64,000 bases of DNA from Acidobacteriota bacterium (GCA_902812415.1 CADDZJ010000004.1:26950-90949); one strand, 5' to 3'; shown: positions 43,064 through 52,688, counted from the stretch's first letter. Notes: generated by a model from the sequence alone, not told the origin. A program made the numbers and translations.

Positions 43064-45391
43064 TTATGCGGTAGCGTGTTGCTTCAGGATGCGCCAGACT
43101 TTCTCAGGCTGTAGCGGCATATCAAGATGCCGCACGCCAAGCGGTCTTAATGCATCCACGACGGCATTAACGATGGCGGGAGTTGAGCCGATGGTGCCGG
43201 CTTCGCCCACACCCTTGGCGCCCAAAGGGTTGATGGGCGTCTTGGTTTCCATCGTTTCTGTTTCAAACCAGGGGAACTGATGGGCCTTGGGCACGGCGTA
43301 ATCCATCAGCGTGCCCGTCATGAGTTGGCCATTTTCATCATAAACGTGGCTTTCCCATAACGCCTGGCCAATACCTTGCGCCAGACCCCCATGAATCTGT
43401 CCGTCCACCAGCATGGGGTTGATCACGCGACCGCAATCGTCCACTGCATAATAATTACGAAGTTTGATTTCTCCGGTTTCGGCATCGACCTCCGTCACCG
43501 CCAAATGAGCGCCAAAAGGAAAAGTGTAGTTTGAAGGCTCAAAGAAGGAATGCGCAGCAAGTCCGGGCTCAATGCCTTCGGGAAGCTGCTTGGCAAAGAT
43601 TGCCTCAGCGGCTACTTCCGCGAACCCCATGGATTTCGCTCCGTCTCGGGTGTGGATTTTCCCTTCAGAGAAAATCAGTTCGCCCGGCTTGACGCCCAGC
43701 TTGTGGGAGGCAATTCTGGCCATCTTCTTCCTGATTTGCATTGCTGCGTTATGAATGGCCGTGCCCCCGACGGCCGTCGTCCGGCTGCCGAAAGTTCCAA
43801 TTCCCATGGGTACCTGGAACGTGTCGCCGTGATAGACCGTGACATCGTCAAAGGGGATTCCCAAAACATCGGCCGCAATCTGGGCGAAGGTTGTCTCTTC
43901 GCCCTGTCCGTGAGGCGAGGTGCCGCTCAACACCATGACTTTTCCTGTGGGCTCCACTTTGACGGCGCCAAATTCCCATCCACCGGCGGGCATGCGGCTG
44001 GAAGGACCCATGGCGCAAATCTCCACATAAGTGGAAAGGCCCAGCCCCAGATACTTGCCCTGTTTTCGCAGCTTTTCCTGCTCCTTGCGGAGCCTGGAGT
44101 AGCCGGATATTTTCAGCAGCCGTTTCAACGTCTTCTGGTAATTGGCCGTGTCATAAGTGACGCCCGTCGGCAAATCCAAGGGGAACTCATCGGGAGAAGG
44201 GAAGTTCTTCATCCGAAGATCGGCGGCGTCCATGTTCAATTCGCGCGCCACCATGTCCATGACCCGCTCGATAACATAAGTCGCTTCGGGCCGCCCCGCG
44301 CCCCGGTAGGCGTCAGTGGCCATTTTGTTGGTGAAGACGCCCTTGGTTTCCACAAACACGTTCTTGATGTGGTAGCAGCCGAGGATCATCAAGGCGGTGA
44401 GCGTGGGGATTGCAGGCGTCAGGAGTTGGTGATAGGCGCCGAGATCGGCGATGATCCAGCACTTCAGACCCACAACTTTTCCATCGGGCTGGACATAAAC
44501 CTCAACGTCGTTAATCTGGTCGCGCCCATGAACCGTCGCCAGCAGGTTTTCGCGCCGGCTCTCAATCCATTTCACCGGTTTCCCGAGCTTCCGCGAGGCG
44601 TAGCAGGCCACGCCCTCCTCGCCGTACAGGTTCAGCTTGCTGCCAAATCCGCCGCCCACTTCCGGAGCAATCACGCGGCAATGAGGCTCATCAATTCCGA
44701 GCATCAACGCAAGCTGCGTTTTCAGGATGTGAGGAATCTGGGTGGACGACCAGACGGTGAGCGTCTCTTCCCCGGGAGAGTAATGAGCCACCACGCCGCG
44801 AGTCTCCATCGAAGCCGGCGCCAGGCGCTGATTGATGAGGCGCTGCTTGATCACTTTCAGGCTGCTGTCGGATTCGACGGCTTTCCAGTCGCCGCCTTCC
44901 AGCCTGGCCACAAAAGCGACGTTATCCCCGAGTTCAGGATGGATCACTGTGCTGCCAGCCTGTAGCGCCTTCTCAGGATCGGTCACGACAGGCAGCGGCT
45001 CATAGTCAACCTCGATTTTATCGGCGGCATCGCGCGCCAGATAACGGTCTGTAGCGACGACGGCTGCGATGGGCTCCCCGACGTAGCAGACCTTTCCCGT
45101 CGCCAGGCAGGGGTGATCGGGAACCTTAAGCCCTTCAATGCCAGCGGCGCAGGGAACCAGTCCGAGTTTCCCTTTGATCTCCTCGCCGGTGATGACGTCC
45201 ACCACCCCCGGCGAACTTCGCGCCGCGGCAACGTTGACCGACTTAATGCGGGCATGGGCGTGGATGCTGCGCGCGAACGCCATGTGCAGCATGCCGTCGA
45301 GCTTGATGTCATCCACATAATGACCTCTGCCCTGAATTAATCGAGGGTCTTCCTTGCGCTTGATTCGTTTGCCCAAAATGGTGCTTGGCAT
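43064..45391 (-). CDS. coxL: molybdopterin subunit of a form II CO dehydrogenase-like enzyme
   Basis: A 775-residue xanthine oxidase-family catalytic subunit. MPSTILGKRIKRKEDPRLIQ and GRGHYVDDI open the protein. APEVGGGFGSKLNLYGEEGVACYAS is a cofactor block, and at about residue 361 the active loop is AYRGAGRPEA, the form II signature, not the AYRCSFR of form I CO dehydrogenase. The catalytic Glu lies in GAKGVGEAGTIGS. Form II enzymes oxidise CO in a few cases but many act on other aldehydes or N-heterocycles, so the substrate is open. It is second in the coxS-L-M-G order. Confidence 0.92.
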   Translation of the reverse strand: MPSTILGKRIKRKEDPRLIQGRGHYVDDIKLDGMLHMAFARSIHAHARIKSVNVAAARSSPGVVDVITGEEIKGKLGLVPCAAGIEGLKVPDHPCLATGKVCYVGEPIAAVVATDRYLARDAADKIEVDYEPLPVVTDPEKALQAGSTVIHPELGDNVAFVARLEGGDWKAVESDSSLKVIKQRLINQRLAPASMETRGVVAHYSPGEETLTVWSSTQIPHILKTQLALMLGIDEPHCRVIAPEVGGGFGSKLNLYGEEGVACYASRKLGKPVKWIESRRENLLATVHGRDQINDVEVYVQPDGKVVGLKCWIIADLGAYHQLLTPAIPTLTALMILGCYHIKNVFVETKGVFTNKMATDAYRGAGRPEATYVIERVMDMVARELNMDAADLRMKNFPSPDEFPLDLPTGVTYDTANYQKTLKRLLKISGYSRLRKEQEKLRKQGKYLGLGLSTYVEICAMGPSSRMPAGGWEFGAVKVEPTGKVMVLSGTSPHGQGEETTFAQIAADVLGIPFDDVTVYHGDTFQVPMGIGTFGSRTTAVGGTAIHNAAMQIRKKMARIASHKLGVKPGELIFSEGKIHTRDGAKSMGFAEVAAEAIFAKQLPEGIEPGLAAHSFFEPSNYTFPFGAHLAVTEVDAETGEIKLRNYYAVDDCGRVINPMLVDGQIHGGLAQGIGQALWESHVYDENGQLMTGTLMDYAVPKAHQFPWFETETMETKTPINPLGAKGVGEAGTIGSTPAIVNAVVDALRPLGVRHLDMPLQPEKVWRILKQHATA

Positions 45392-45471
45392 AGGTGTCTC
45401 CCCTTATGAGTTGCTGAAAATTCTCTGGGCATGACAGGGCATTGAAACGCTTTGTCTGGAGCGATATCTGC

Positions 45472-45945
45472 TCAGGCGTCCGGGCTGCCGATTTTTTGCG
45501 CTGCGTATTCGATCGCCTTCACAATGTGCTGATAGCCGGTGCAGCGGCACAAATTACCTTCAAGTCCCTTCCGAATCTCTTCCCGGCTTGGGTGAGGGTT
45601 TCGGCAAAGAAGTTGATAGGCCGCCAGAATCATGCCCGGAGTACAGAAACCGCATTGCAGGCCGTGTTCCTCCCAGAAGCCTTCTTGCAGCGGATGGAGT
45701 TTCTCATGGTTGCCGAGCGCCTCGATCGTCGTGATTTCGCCTCCATCCGCCTGCACGGCGAACAAGGTGCAGGACTTCACGGCCTCGCCGTTCAGCAGCA
45801 CGGTGCACGCCCCGCAGAGAGAGGTTTCGCAACCTATGTGCGTCCCCGTAAGTCCCGCCACGTCGCGCAAGTAATGGACCAGCAAAAGGCGCGGCTCAAC
45901 CTCGTCTTCCCGCAAATGACCATTGATCTTGGTTTGGATTTTCAT
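45472..45945 (-). CDS. coxS: 2Fe-2S subunit of the molybdenum hydroxylase (CoxS-type)
   Basis: A 157-residue protein with two 2Fe-2S clusters: plant-type [20 protein letters not shown] followed by C, and the all-helical site [12 protein letters not shown] with [19 protein letters not shown]. It connects the molybdenum site to the flavin subunit. ATG 45945 has GGAAGG eight bases upstream; the frame up to 46011 adds nothing recognisable. It heads the coxS-L-M-G transcript from the promoter at 46102-46130. Confidence 0.92.
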   Translation of the reverse strand: MKIQTKINGHLREDEVEPRLLLVHYLRDVAGLTGTHIGCETSLCGACTVLLNGEAVKSCTLFAVQADGGEITTIEALGNHEKLHPLQEGFWEEHGLQCGFCTPGMILAAYQLLCRNPHPSREEIRKGLEGNLCRCTGYQHIVKAIEYAAQKIGSPDA

Positions 45946-46101
45946 CGGCAACACCTTCCTCTCACAACGATGGCTCCGTTCACCGCTGCGTGGAGCGCGC
46001 GCAACCCGCACTGCGGTAGGCTACATTAGTAGCATTCAGTCGTTCCAGGCGACCGGCCTGCGTTGAACGGAGCGATTCAGACTCAAGCAAACCGAGTACT
46101 A

Positions 46102-46130
46102 CATATACGACTCTGGAAAAAGGTTGTCAA
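46102..46130 (-). promoter_or_regulatory. sigma-70 type promoter of the cox operon
   Basis: TTGACA on the minus strand (46130-46125) and TATATG (46107-46102) with exactly 17 bases between. Transcription would start near 46095, leaving a leader of about 150 bases before coxS, long enough to hold regulation, although no known motif is recognised. Confidence 0.55.
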
Positions 46131-46229
46131 CGGGACAAAAAGTAACGCGCAACGGAGTTTATAGGCAGTTACGTGGCTGAAGGGTGACGGGTTTGAGAAA
46201 GGATGCATCAGGGAAGTTTAGTCTGAAAC

Positions 46230-46282
46230 GAAATGCAGGGATTCTTTCGTCTCGTTTCACCGAGCGTCAGAATGGCAAGTGA
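46230..46282. repeat. dispersed repeat family B, short copy 3
   Basis: AATGCAGGGATTCTTTCGTC and the following CGTCAGAATGGCAAG match the right arm of family B with mutations. It lies in the 460-base gap upstream of the cox operon; the rest of that gap holds no gene I can support. Confidence 0.5.
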
Positions 46283-46404
46283 AGGGCTCAATACGACATA
46301 CCCAAAGCGCTTTTCAGCAATTCGTTAAGGCTGGGGGAAGGCGCAATCAGCCATTATTTGCGGCCCACCAATAATCGGTCACCGCCTGGCGAGAGCTGCG
46401 TCGC

Positions 46405-46860
46405 TTATTCGGATTTTTTGGCAGCGAGGGATTTCATGCGCTCGCGAAGGAAGGGCAACGCTTCCGGGGCGGACTTTTTCAGCCATTTTTCATACTTTTC
46501 AGCGGCTTGCTCAAGGTTCTTGCAAATTAAGGGGTTTTTCCACATCTCACGAAATTGCGGCACTAAATGCTCGATCCTTATCCAAACCCCCAATAGTTCA
46601 GTGTTGTTTTCAAAGAACAGTTCCTCGTGAATCAATCCACGGTTGAGGAGAGAAGCCGCCATATCCCAGTAACCCACCACCATATGGTAGAATGTGTTCC
46701 CCTCCGTCCCGAAGGGATAGCGTTTCAGAAAATCCTCAAATGAGTCGGCATGAAACTCCTGAGTAAACCAATCGCGCGCCTTCCGCAGTTTTTCCTCGCG
46801 GCGAAGGTCATAAAGCCGCAGCAGAAGGTCGGCGTCGTAATGGTCAGGCGGCTGTTGCAT
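46405..46860 (-). CDS. conserved protein of unknown function (DUF4760-like)
   Basis: A 151-residue, soluble, mainly helical protein (LLLRLYDLRREEKLRKARDW, then YPFGTEGNTFYHMVVGYWDM and WIRIEHLVPQFREMWKNPLI). I recall this pattern from uncharacterised acidobacterial and DUF4760-type proteins but cannot name a function. GAGG six bases ahead of ATG 46860 supports the start. It follows pdxT by 13 bases, so it is probably the last gene of the pdx transcript. Confidence 0.7.
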   Translation of the reverse strand: MQQPPDHYDADLLLRLYDLRREEKLRKARDWFTQEFHADSFEDFLKRYPFGTEGNTFYHMVVGYWDMAASLLNRGLIHEELFFENNTELLGVWIRIEHLVPQFREMWKNPLICKNLEQAAEKYEKWLKKSAPEALPFLRERMKSLAAKKSE

Positions 46861-46873
46861 CGGATTCCTCGAG

Positions 46874-47467
46874 CTAGGAATCGCTTCCCAGCTTGTTTAC
46901 AAAATATTGATGAATGGTCTCATCCTGGGTCAGTTCGGGGTGGAACGTGGCGGCGAGCAGTTGACCCGCCTCAACCAGCACCGGCAAACCGTCTGATCGT
47001 CCCAGCACGCGCACGCCCTCGCCCACGCGGCGAATCACCGGCGCACGGATGAAGACCATCTCCACAGGATGATCGGCTAGTTCCGGGCATTCGCCGAATC
47101 GGACGGAGCTGTCAATCTGACGGCCATAGGCGTTCCGCTCGACCGTCATATCAATCAGGCCCAGGCGTTCCTGGGGAGGATTGAGCACTTCCGTAGCCAG
47201 CAGAATGGCTCCAGCGCAGGTTCCGAAAATGGGCTTGCCTTGCGCGGCAAAATCCTTAATGGCCTTGTCCATCCCTTCGCTGGCAAAGAGTTTGAGCATT
47301 GTCGTGCTCTCACCGCCGGGCAGAATAAGCCCGTCCACTCCCTGAAGGTCCCGGGCGTGCTTTACCAGCCGCCATCCGACACCGACGCGCTCGAGCATTC
47401 GAGCGTGCATGGCAAAATCGCCCTGGATGGCCAGAATACCAATCGCTTTCTTGCCGTTCTTCGTCAC
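46874..47467 (-). CDS. pdxT: pyridoxal 5'-phosphate synthase, glutaminase subunit
   Basis: A 197-residue class I glutamine amidotransferase that feeds ammonia to PdxS. The nucleophile Cys84 is in IFGTCAGAILLA, the His-x-Glu pair in ATFHPELT, and GLILPGGESTTMLKL binds the oxyanion side. It is transcribed in the same run as pdxS, but osmC lies between. The GTG at 47467 is the first usable start, eight bases past the osmC stop, with no good ribosome binding site, suggesting coupling to osmC translation. Confidence 0.93.
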   Translation of the reverse strand: MTKNGKKAIGILAIQGDFAMHARMLERVGVGWRLVKHARDLQGVDGLILPGGESTTMLKLFASEGMDKAIKDFAAQGKPIFGTCAGAILLATEVLNPPQERLGLIDMTVERNAYGRQIDSSVRFGECPELADHPVEMVFIRAPVIRRVGEGVRVLGRSDGLPVLVEAGQLLAATFHPELTQDETIHQYFVNKLGSDS

Positions 47468-47475
47468 AATGAATT

Positions 47476-47916
47476 TTAAGCGCCTGCCGCCGAAACAAGC
47501 TTTGCCCGGAGGATAATGTTAACGCCGGCGAGAGCCTTCGAGACAGGGCAGCCTTTCTTGGCGGCCTCGGCAAGCTCCTGGAATTTGGCTTCCTGGATGC
47601 CGGGCACTTCACCCTCCGTTTGAAGCTCGATAGTGCTGATGGCAAACCCTGCATCCGTTTTCTCGAACTTAACGGCTGCTTTGGTATGGATGCGCTTGGG
47701 CGTGAATCCTGCGTTCGAGAGCTGAGCTGAGAACGCCATGGAAAAACAGCCGGCATGCGCCGCCCCGATCAGTTCTTCGGGGTTCGTTCCCGGGCCATTT
47801 TCCATGCGCGATTGAAATGAGAAGGGGCCCTCGTAGGCTCCCGTCCCCAGCTTCATTCGCCCTTGTCCTTCGTGCAAGTTTCCTTTCCATTCCGCTTCCG
47901 CAGTTCTGACAGGCAT
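47476..47916 (-). CDS. OsmC-family peroxiredoxin
   Basis: A 146-residue OsmC/OhrA-type protein that reduces organic hydroperoxides. Catalytic cysteines are in GAAHAGCFSMAFSAQL and AAKKGCPVSKALAG, with the Arg/Glu partners in the N-terminal FQSRMENGPGTNPEEL. ATG 47916 is preceded by GAGGAGG at good spacing, so the frame further up to 48006 is not used. It sits between pdxS and pdxT, an uncommon place. Confidence 0.88.
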   Translation of the reverse strand: MPVRTAEAEWKGNLHEGQGRMKLGTGAYEGPFSFQSRMENGPGTNPEELIGAAHAGCFSMAFSAQLSNAGFTPKRIHTKAAVKFEKTDAGFAISTIELQTEGEVPGIQEAKFQELAEAAKKGCPVSKALAGVNIILRAKLVSAAGA

Positions 47917-48107
47917 ATGATGAACCTCCTCTTGATGATTACAGTAACCGATTCGATGGTCGGAGCTTTCCCCAGCCCACTGAAAGCCTGCGCGCCCACG
48001 CGCCACGATGCGTGCCCCATCGGGGCGTGAGACAACGACAGTTTCTTGTCAATGTCATTTACGACCCTCTCCCTGCCTGCTGCCTTCCGCCTACTGCCTT
48101 CTGTTCT

Positions 48108-48995
48108 CTACCATCCTCGCGTTTGCAGCAATTCCTTCTGATCGAGCTTGGAAACGTCAATCCCGCGCATGGCTTCGCCCACTTCTTCCGAGCACTCCGC
48201 AACAATTTGCGGTTCGTTATAGTGAGTCGTGGCGCGGACAATGGCTTTGGCGCGCTGGGCTGGGTCGGCGGACTTGAAGATGCCTGACCCGACAAAAACC
48301 GCTTCCGCTCCCAGTTGCATCACCAGAGCGGCGTCAGCCGGAGTGGCGATTCCACCGGCGGAAAAGTTGGGCACAGGCAGCTTCCCATGTTCAGCCACCC
48401 ACTTCACCAGATCGAGCGGCGCGCCCAATTCCTTGGCCTTCGCCATGAGTTCTTCTTCGCGGAGCGTCGTGAGGTGACGCATCTCGCGGGTGATGGCGCG
48501 CAGGTGCCGCACGGCTTCTACAATGTTCCCCGAACCGGCCTCTCCCTTGGTGCGGATCATCGCCGCGCCCTCGCCAATCCGGCGCAGAGCTTCGCCCAGA
48601 TTGCGCGCTCCGCAAACGAAGGGAACTTTAAAGGACTTCTTGTGAATGTGGTGTTCCTCATCCGCCGGCGTCAGAACCTCGCTTTCGTCGATATAATCGA
48701 CGCCCACGGCCTCAAGCACCTGCGCTTCCACAAAGTGCCCGATGCGCGCCTTGGCCATCACCGGAATCGTTACGGCGTTCATGATCTCTTTGATGATCTT
48801 GATGGAAGCCATTCGCGCCACGCCGCCTTCCTTGCGAATGTCGGCCGGAACCCGTTCCAGAGCCATGACGGCCACGGCACCAGCCTCTTCCGCGATCCTG
48901 GCCTGTTCGGCGGATGTGACGTCCATGATGACTCCGCCCTTGAGCATCTCAGCCAGGCCGACCTTCAGTTTCATGGATTGGTCATTTTCCCACAT
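48108..48995 (-). CDS. pdxS: pyridoxal 5'-phosphate synthase, lyase subunit
   Basis: A 295-residue TIM barrel that makes PLP from ribose-5-P, glyceraldehyde-3-P and ammonia. The catalytic Lys is in [21 protein letters not shown] [13 protein letters not shown], the other lysine in [12 protein letters not shown], with [17 protein letters not shown] near the start and [19 protein letters not shown] late. AAGGAG lies six bases ahead of ATG 48995. The PdxS/PdxT system implies the DXP-independent route of vitamin B6. Confidence 0.95.
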   Translation of the reverse strand: MWENDQSMKLKVGLAEMLKGGVIMDVTSAEQARIAEEAGAVAVMALERVPADIRKEGGVARMASIKIIKEIMNAVTIPVMAKARIGHFVEAQVLEAVGVDYIDESEVLTPADEEHHIHKKSFKVPFVCGARNLGEALRRIGEGAAMIRTKGEAGSGNIVEAVRHLRAITREMRHLTTLREEELMAKAKELGAPLDLVKWVAEHGKLPVPNFSAGGIATPADAALVMQLGAEAVFVGSGIFKSADPAQRAKAIVRATTHYNEPQIVAECSEEVGEAMRGIDVSKLDQKELLQTRGW

Positions 48996-49264
48996 AAGGT
49001 TCTCCTTGCACTCCCCTCTCACTTCTTGGCTGCCCTCCCCGAATGTGGCCTTGTTGTTGGCCGCCAGCAGGGTCAGCAGGGATCTCTGAGCGTTGGAATC
49101 CTAATCTCTTCTTAATCATAGCGGCGAAAGGGCAAAGAGACAATGCAGCGCGGCGATCCCTTTCCTCTGCCCGGCAGGCGAGCATAGAATGGAAAAGGTC
49201 GGAGATTGCCCGCTCCGTGAAGGAAGCGAATGGGTATCTTTTAGATTGGAGGCAAGCAGGTTCA

Positions 49265-50362
49265 ATGTCAGCTCCAGTTCGCAGTCCTATCTCAGAGATC
49301 GCCTCTCAGCAAAATATTCCGCTCGCGCCGTATCATGGCGCCATGATTCCTGAGTGGTATTCCGATCCGGTTTCGGAATGCCGGGCGGTGCGCACAGCCG
49401 CGGGTATTTTCGATTTCTCCTTTCGCGCCAAATTCAGCGCGAAGGGAAACGATCGTGTGCGCTTTATCCATGGCATGGTTTCAAACGATGTCAGGAGTCT
49501 CACTCCGGGTCACGGCATCTATGCGACCCTGCTGGACGCGCGCGGGCATATCCTGGCTGATTTGGACATCTATTGCCAGCAGGATCAACTCCTCATCGAT
49601 ACCGACGTTGACCTTATCGAGAAAGTTCTTCAAACGCTCAATCATTACAATATCGGGGGGCGTGTGCCTTTGGAGCGCCTCCCGTTGTCGGCGATATCGG
49701 TGCAAGGTCCGATCGCAAGAAGCGTGATCCAGGCCGTGTTCGGAGGTAGCCTGCCCGGCCCGGAAGCCTTCAGTCATATCCCAGCGAGTTTTGATGGCAA
49801 CGACGCCATCATCGTTCGATCCAGCAACACAGGTGAGCCGGGCTACCAGGTTTGGGTTCCAGAGGAACGCGCGCTCTCTTTGTGGGAAACGCTTTTGGAT
49901 TGCGGCAAGAGCGCCGGGCTGCTTCCCTGTGGATCGAAGGCGCTTGAAATCTTGCGCATTGAGGCCGGTGTTCCGGAATATGGCTCTGAACTTGCCGAGG
50001 ATACGTTGCCGCTCGAAGCCGGCCTGACGAATGCATTGAGCTTTACTAAGGGTTGTTATATTGGGCAGGAAATTGTGGAGCGAGCGCGCAGCCGCGGGCA
50101 CGTGAACTGGAAGCTGGCAGGCATTTTCGTCGATGCTAAAGAAGCGCCTGCGTCTGGAGAGAAAATCCTGAAAGATGGCAAAGAGGTTGGAGAAATCACT
50201 AGCGCCTGCCTCTCTCCGACACTCGGCAGGACTCTTGCGATGGGTTACGTGCGCAAAGAAGCCTCAGACCCCGGAACGAAAGTCACACTTGCTTCTGGAT
50301 CTGAGGCTGCAATCACGACCATGCCTTTTTACCGATGTGGCCCGGCAGACGCGGCAGGATGA
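49265..50362 (+). CDS. ygfZ: YgfZ/GcvT-family folate-binding iron-sulfur repair protein
   Basis: A 365-residue folate-binding barrel like GcvT but with the YgfZ signature K-G-C-Y-I-G-Q-E-I-V-E-R near residue 265. The GcvT-like core (RAVRTAAGIFDFSFRAKFSA, GNDRVRFIHGMVSNDVRSL, GIYATLLDARGHILADLDIY) is intact. YgfZ supports assembly or repair of Fe-S clusters and would fit here with the many Fe-S enzymes. ATG 49265 is used; the frame upstream to 49043 has no homology. It overlaps the convergent FecR/DUF6600 gene by 34 bases at its end. Confidence 0.88.
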   Translation: MSAPVRSPISEIASQQNIPLAPYHGAMIPEWYSDPVSECRAVRTAAGIFDFSFRAKFSAKGNDRVRFIHGMVSNDVRSLTPGHGIYATLLDARGHILADLDIYCQQDQLLIDTDVDLIEKVLQTLNHYNIGGRVPLERLPLSAISVQGPIARSVIQAVFGGSLPGPEAFSHIPASFDGNDAIIVRSSNTGEPGYQVWVPEERALSLWETLLDCGKSAGLLPCGSKALEILRIEAGVPEYGSELAEDTLPLEAGLTNALSFTKGCYIGQEIVERARSRGHVNWKLAGIFVDAKEAPASGEKILKDGKEVGEITSACLSPTLGRTLAMGYVRKEASDPGTKVTLASGSEAAITTMPFYRCGPADAAG

Positions 50363-52155
50363 CCGGCGCTCATGCTGGGAGCGGTTCCGAATCCACCGGA
50401 AGGCGCAGTTGTGACGCTGGGAGCAGCCATTCGCCCTCCGCCACTCTCCATCCGAATTCCGCCGCTGGTCATTCTCGGTCCAGGAGCCGAAAGACCGGCG
50501 CTGCCGCGGTGGCTCAGGAAGACAGGTGCGGATGCGGAATGAGGAACGCCAAAACGTGGCTCAGCACCCCGCATGCCCGCCGGTTGGTTGAGGTTTCCCC
50601 GCATCATTCCCGCTGCGGCATTGGGAGCTACCCGATAGTTTCCCCCCAGCGTATTGCCAAGCTGGGCGCGAATGGGCTGAGCATTAGATCCGAAGGTTCT
50701 GCCAAAGAAAGATTTATGTTCGGGCGCGTTCAGCCCCACGGTTCGCGCCGATGGGGTTTGCCCCATCAGAATAATCTTGGGTGCGGCCACTGAAGCCGAA
50801 CGCTGGACGGCAGTCAATGTTGTGGTCGGCATAGGGGCAGAACTGCGACTCACCCGTGAGACCGGTGTTGCCGCCACGGTGTTCTGGGAACGAGCCGCCA
50901 GATATTGCTGGCGGAATCCGCCGGGCATGCCCGGGTAGATGACGCCGCTTCCCACCGGAGTGCCCGAGAGTTTCGCAAGGACGGAGGGAGCAACCGGCGG
51001 CCTTGAAGTCGCTACCAGCGCGTTTGTATTAACATGAACCCGAGTGGTCGGATCGACGGGCGCCCCGTTCTGCAAAGTCGTAGCCTTTACAGTGGTCATG
51101 CATCCGGCGCCTGAGCAGATGGGCATTCCTTGCGCATTCACGGGCATCCATCCCACATAGCCGCCTCCTGCATACCAACTCACTGCTCCGGGATTCCAGG
51201 CCACAAAGCTCGTAGGTGGAGTCCAGAAGTAGCCAAAGCTGGGAAGGTAGTTCCAATATCCATAATGGAAGGGCAGCCATCCCCACGGTTCTGCTGAAAT
51301 CCACGTGTAACCCCAACCCGGATACCAACTCCACTGTCCGAGGGAGAAGGGCGCCCATCCCATAGGCACAAAAGGAGACCAGCCGTAGCCATATCCGGGG
51401 AAATAAGCCCATTCCCCATATTCGTCAAGGTCGCTCCAGCCATAAACCCGTGATCCCATTCCCATGGCCTGATCGTTCCACGCCAGCGTGGTTTGCGTAT
51501 CCCGTTCCTGAACCCACTTATCCCAAGCGTCTTTGTCGATGCCGCGCGAGATGTTAAATGCCATCTGGGAGTTGGTGTCGTATTCCAGAACTTTGTTTTT
51601 CGTGACCTTTGCGGTTTGAGCAGAACCTGTAACCTCGGCAGAGCCATCAAATACCTCAACGCGCAGGCGTCCCTGCGTGAAGTCCGTGCGAAACTCTGCT
51701 TTGCCGTGAGGGATCACGGTGGCGTTTGCAACCTTCACGGAATATTCATCGCCGTGCTCTGGCCGCAGATGGAAGGTGGCGTATCCCTGATCGAAAGTCA
51801 GGTGGTTGATTTTGGCTCCCTTGGGGCTCAAGGCGAGCTCGGTGAAATCCAACTGCGAAAGCTCGCCCAATCGCGCCGTCGAGCCATTTTCAAATTCAAC
51901 TTCGGCAAAGCTGTTGGCCGAAGTCGAAAGGGAAAAACCCTGACAGATGGGCGTATTTACGGAAGCCTTCGCCCATTCGGTTGAGTTGGGTCTTTTCACC
52001 AACACGGTTCCATCCACAAAACTCAGGCGGACCACACGGACGTGCGAGTAGCCCTTCTCCTGGTCCTGGCTTCCGCGAAGCTGCGGTTGCAAGCCCAGCA
52101 GCATGAGAACAACGAAGAGTATGCCGATTCCGGCGCGAGAGAATTTCTTTTCCAT
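50329..52155 (-). CDS. exported FecR-domain protein with Trp/Tyr-rich repeats (DUF6600-like)
   Basis: A 608-residue protein. The signal peptide is residues 1-27 (KFSRAGIGILFVVLMLLGLQ). Residues about 40-190 form a FecR-type beta domain (VDGTVLVKRPNSTEWAKASV, QGYATFHLRPEHGDEYSVKV, GSAEVTGSAQ). Then, from about residue 225 to 300, comes a remarkable aromatic tract: YGEWAYFPGYGYGWSPFVPM, GWAPFSLGQWSWYPGWGYTW and WLPFHYGYWNYLPSFGYFW, the pattern of DUF6600. The rest is low-complexity Ala/Pro/Ser/Gly. AAGGAG seven bases ahead of ATG 52155 fixes the start. Probably a cell-surface or periplasmic structural protein. Confidence 0.8.
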   Translation of the reverse strand: MEKKFSRAGIGILFVVLMLLGLQPQLRGSQDQEKGYSHVRVVRLSFVDGTVLVKRPNSTEWAKASVNTPICQGFSLSTSANSFAEVEFENGSTARLGELSQLDFTELALSPKGAKINHLTFDQGYATFHLRPEHGDEYSVKVANATVIPHGKAEFRTDFTQGRLRVEVFDGSAEVTGSAQTAKVTKNKVLEYDTNSQMAFNISRGIDKDAWDKWVQERDTQTTLAWNDQAMGMGSRVYGWSDLDEYGEWAYFPGYGYGWSPFVPMGWAPFSLGQWSWYPGWGYTWISAEPWGWLPFHYGYWNYLPSFGYFWTPPTSFVAWNPGAVSWYAGGGYVGWMPVNAQGMPICSGAGCMTTVKATTLQNGAPVDPTTRVHVNTNALVATSRPPVAPSVLAKLSGTPVGSGVIYPGMPGGFRQQYLAARSQNTVAATPVSRVSRSSAPMPTTTLTAVQRSASVAAPKIILMGQTPSARTVGLNAPEHKSFFGRTFGSNAQPIRAQLGNTLGGNYRVAPNAAAGMMRGNLNQPAGMRGAEPRFGVPHSASAPVFLSHRGSAGLSAPGPRMTSGGIRMESGGGRMAAPSVTTAPSGGFGTAPSMSAGHPAASAGPHR

Positions 52156-52285
52156 GGGGGTTCTCCTTCCCGGTGATCCGCAAAGGTCGGATCGGATCAT
52201 ATGTGGTTCCATCTTACCAGATGACAGCAGCAAGATAAAGGATATCCACAACAATAATTTTCGCTATGGCCGAAATCTTGCTACC

Positions 52286-52530
52286 CTGTCATTCTAAGGA
52301 GCTGAAGGGGACGAAGAATCGCCGTATTGTCGTTGCGGAGATGCTTCACAGAATTTATCCTAAGCTGAAATACCGGGATTCTTCCGCCTCGCGGAGTTTA
52401 TCCTGAGCGCCCGCTGTTTAACGGGTTCACAGCGCCAGAAACCTCAGCTAGCCTCTATGTAGAATCAACAACTTGTGTGAAGTTTCTGGAGAGCGGAGCC
52501 GAAGGGCTCGGCGTCAGAATGACAGGCGAA
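52286..52530. repeat. dispersed repeat family B, compound copy 4
   Basis: Several arms in tandem: CTGTCATTCTAAGGAGCTGA with ACGAAGAATCGCCGTATTG, then GAAATACCGGGATTCTTCCG with CCTGAGCGCC, then GCGTCAGAATGACAGGC. It fills most of the 620-base gap between the DUF6600-like gene and the coiled-coil gene. No gene is supported in this gap. Confidence 0.65.
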
Positions 52531-52659
52531 GGGAAGGGCTCGGAATGCCAGCGTCTTTGATTGGCTTTTCACCGCCTGTTAGACAAGCGCTTTGTCGCTT
52601 CCATCACTTTTTAACTCAGGGAATTTTTGCGCAGCAGAGGAAAATTCTGCCATGAGCGC

Positions 52660-52688
52660 TTGCAATTTTGCATCAGATCGGATATATC
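52660..52688 (+). promoter_or_regulatory. promoter candidate for the coiled-coil membrane protein gene
   Basis: TTGCAA at 52660-52665 and TATATC at 52683-52688 with a 17-base spacer, about 90 bases upstream of ATG 52777. Confidence 0.35.

Noticed and set aside
43550..44965. A 471-codon open frame antisense to coxL
   Set aside because: It lies entirely on the opposite strand of a clear coxL and has no ribosome binding site or family resemblance; it arises from the codon bias of the real gene.
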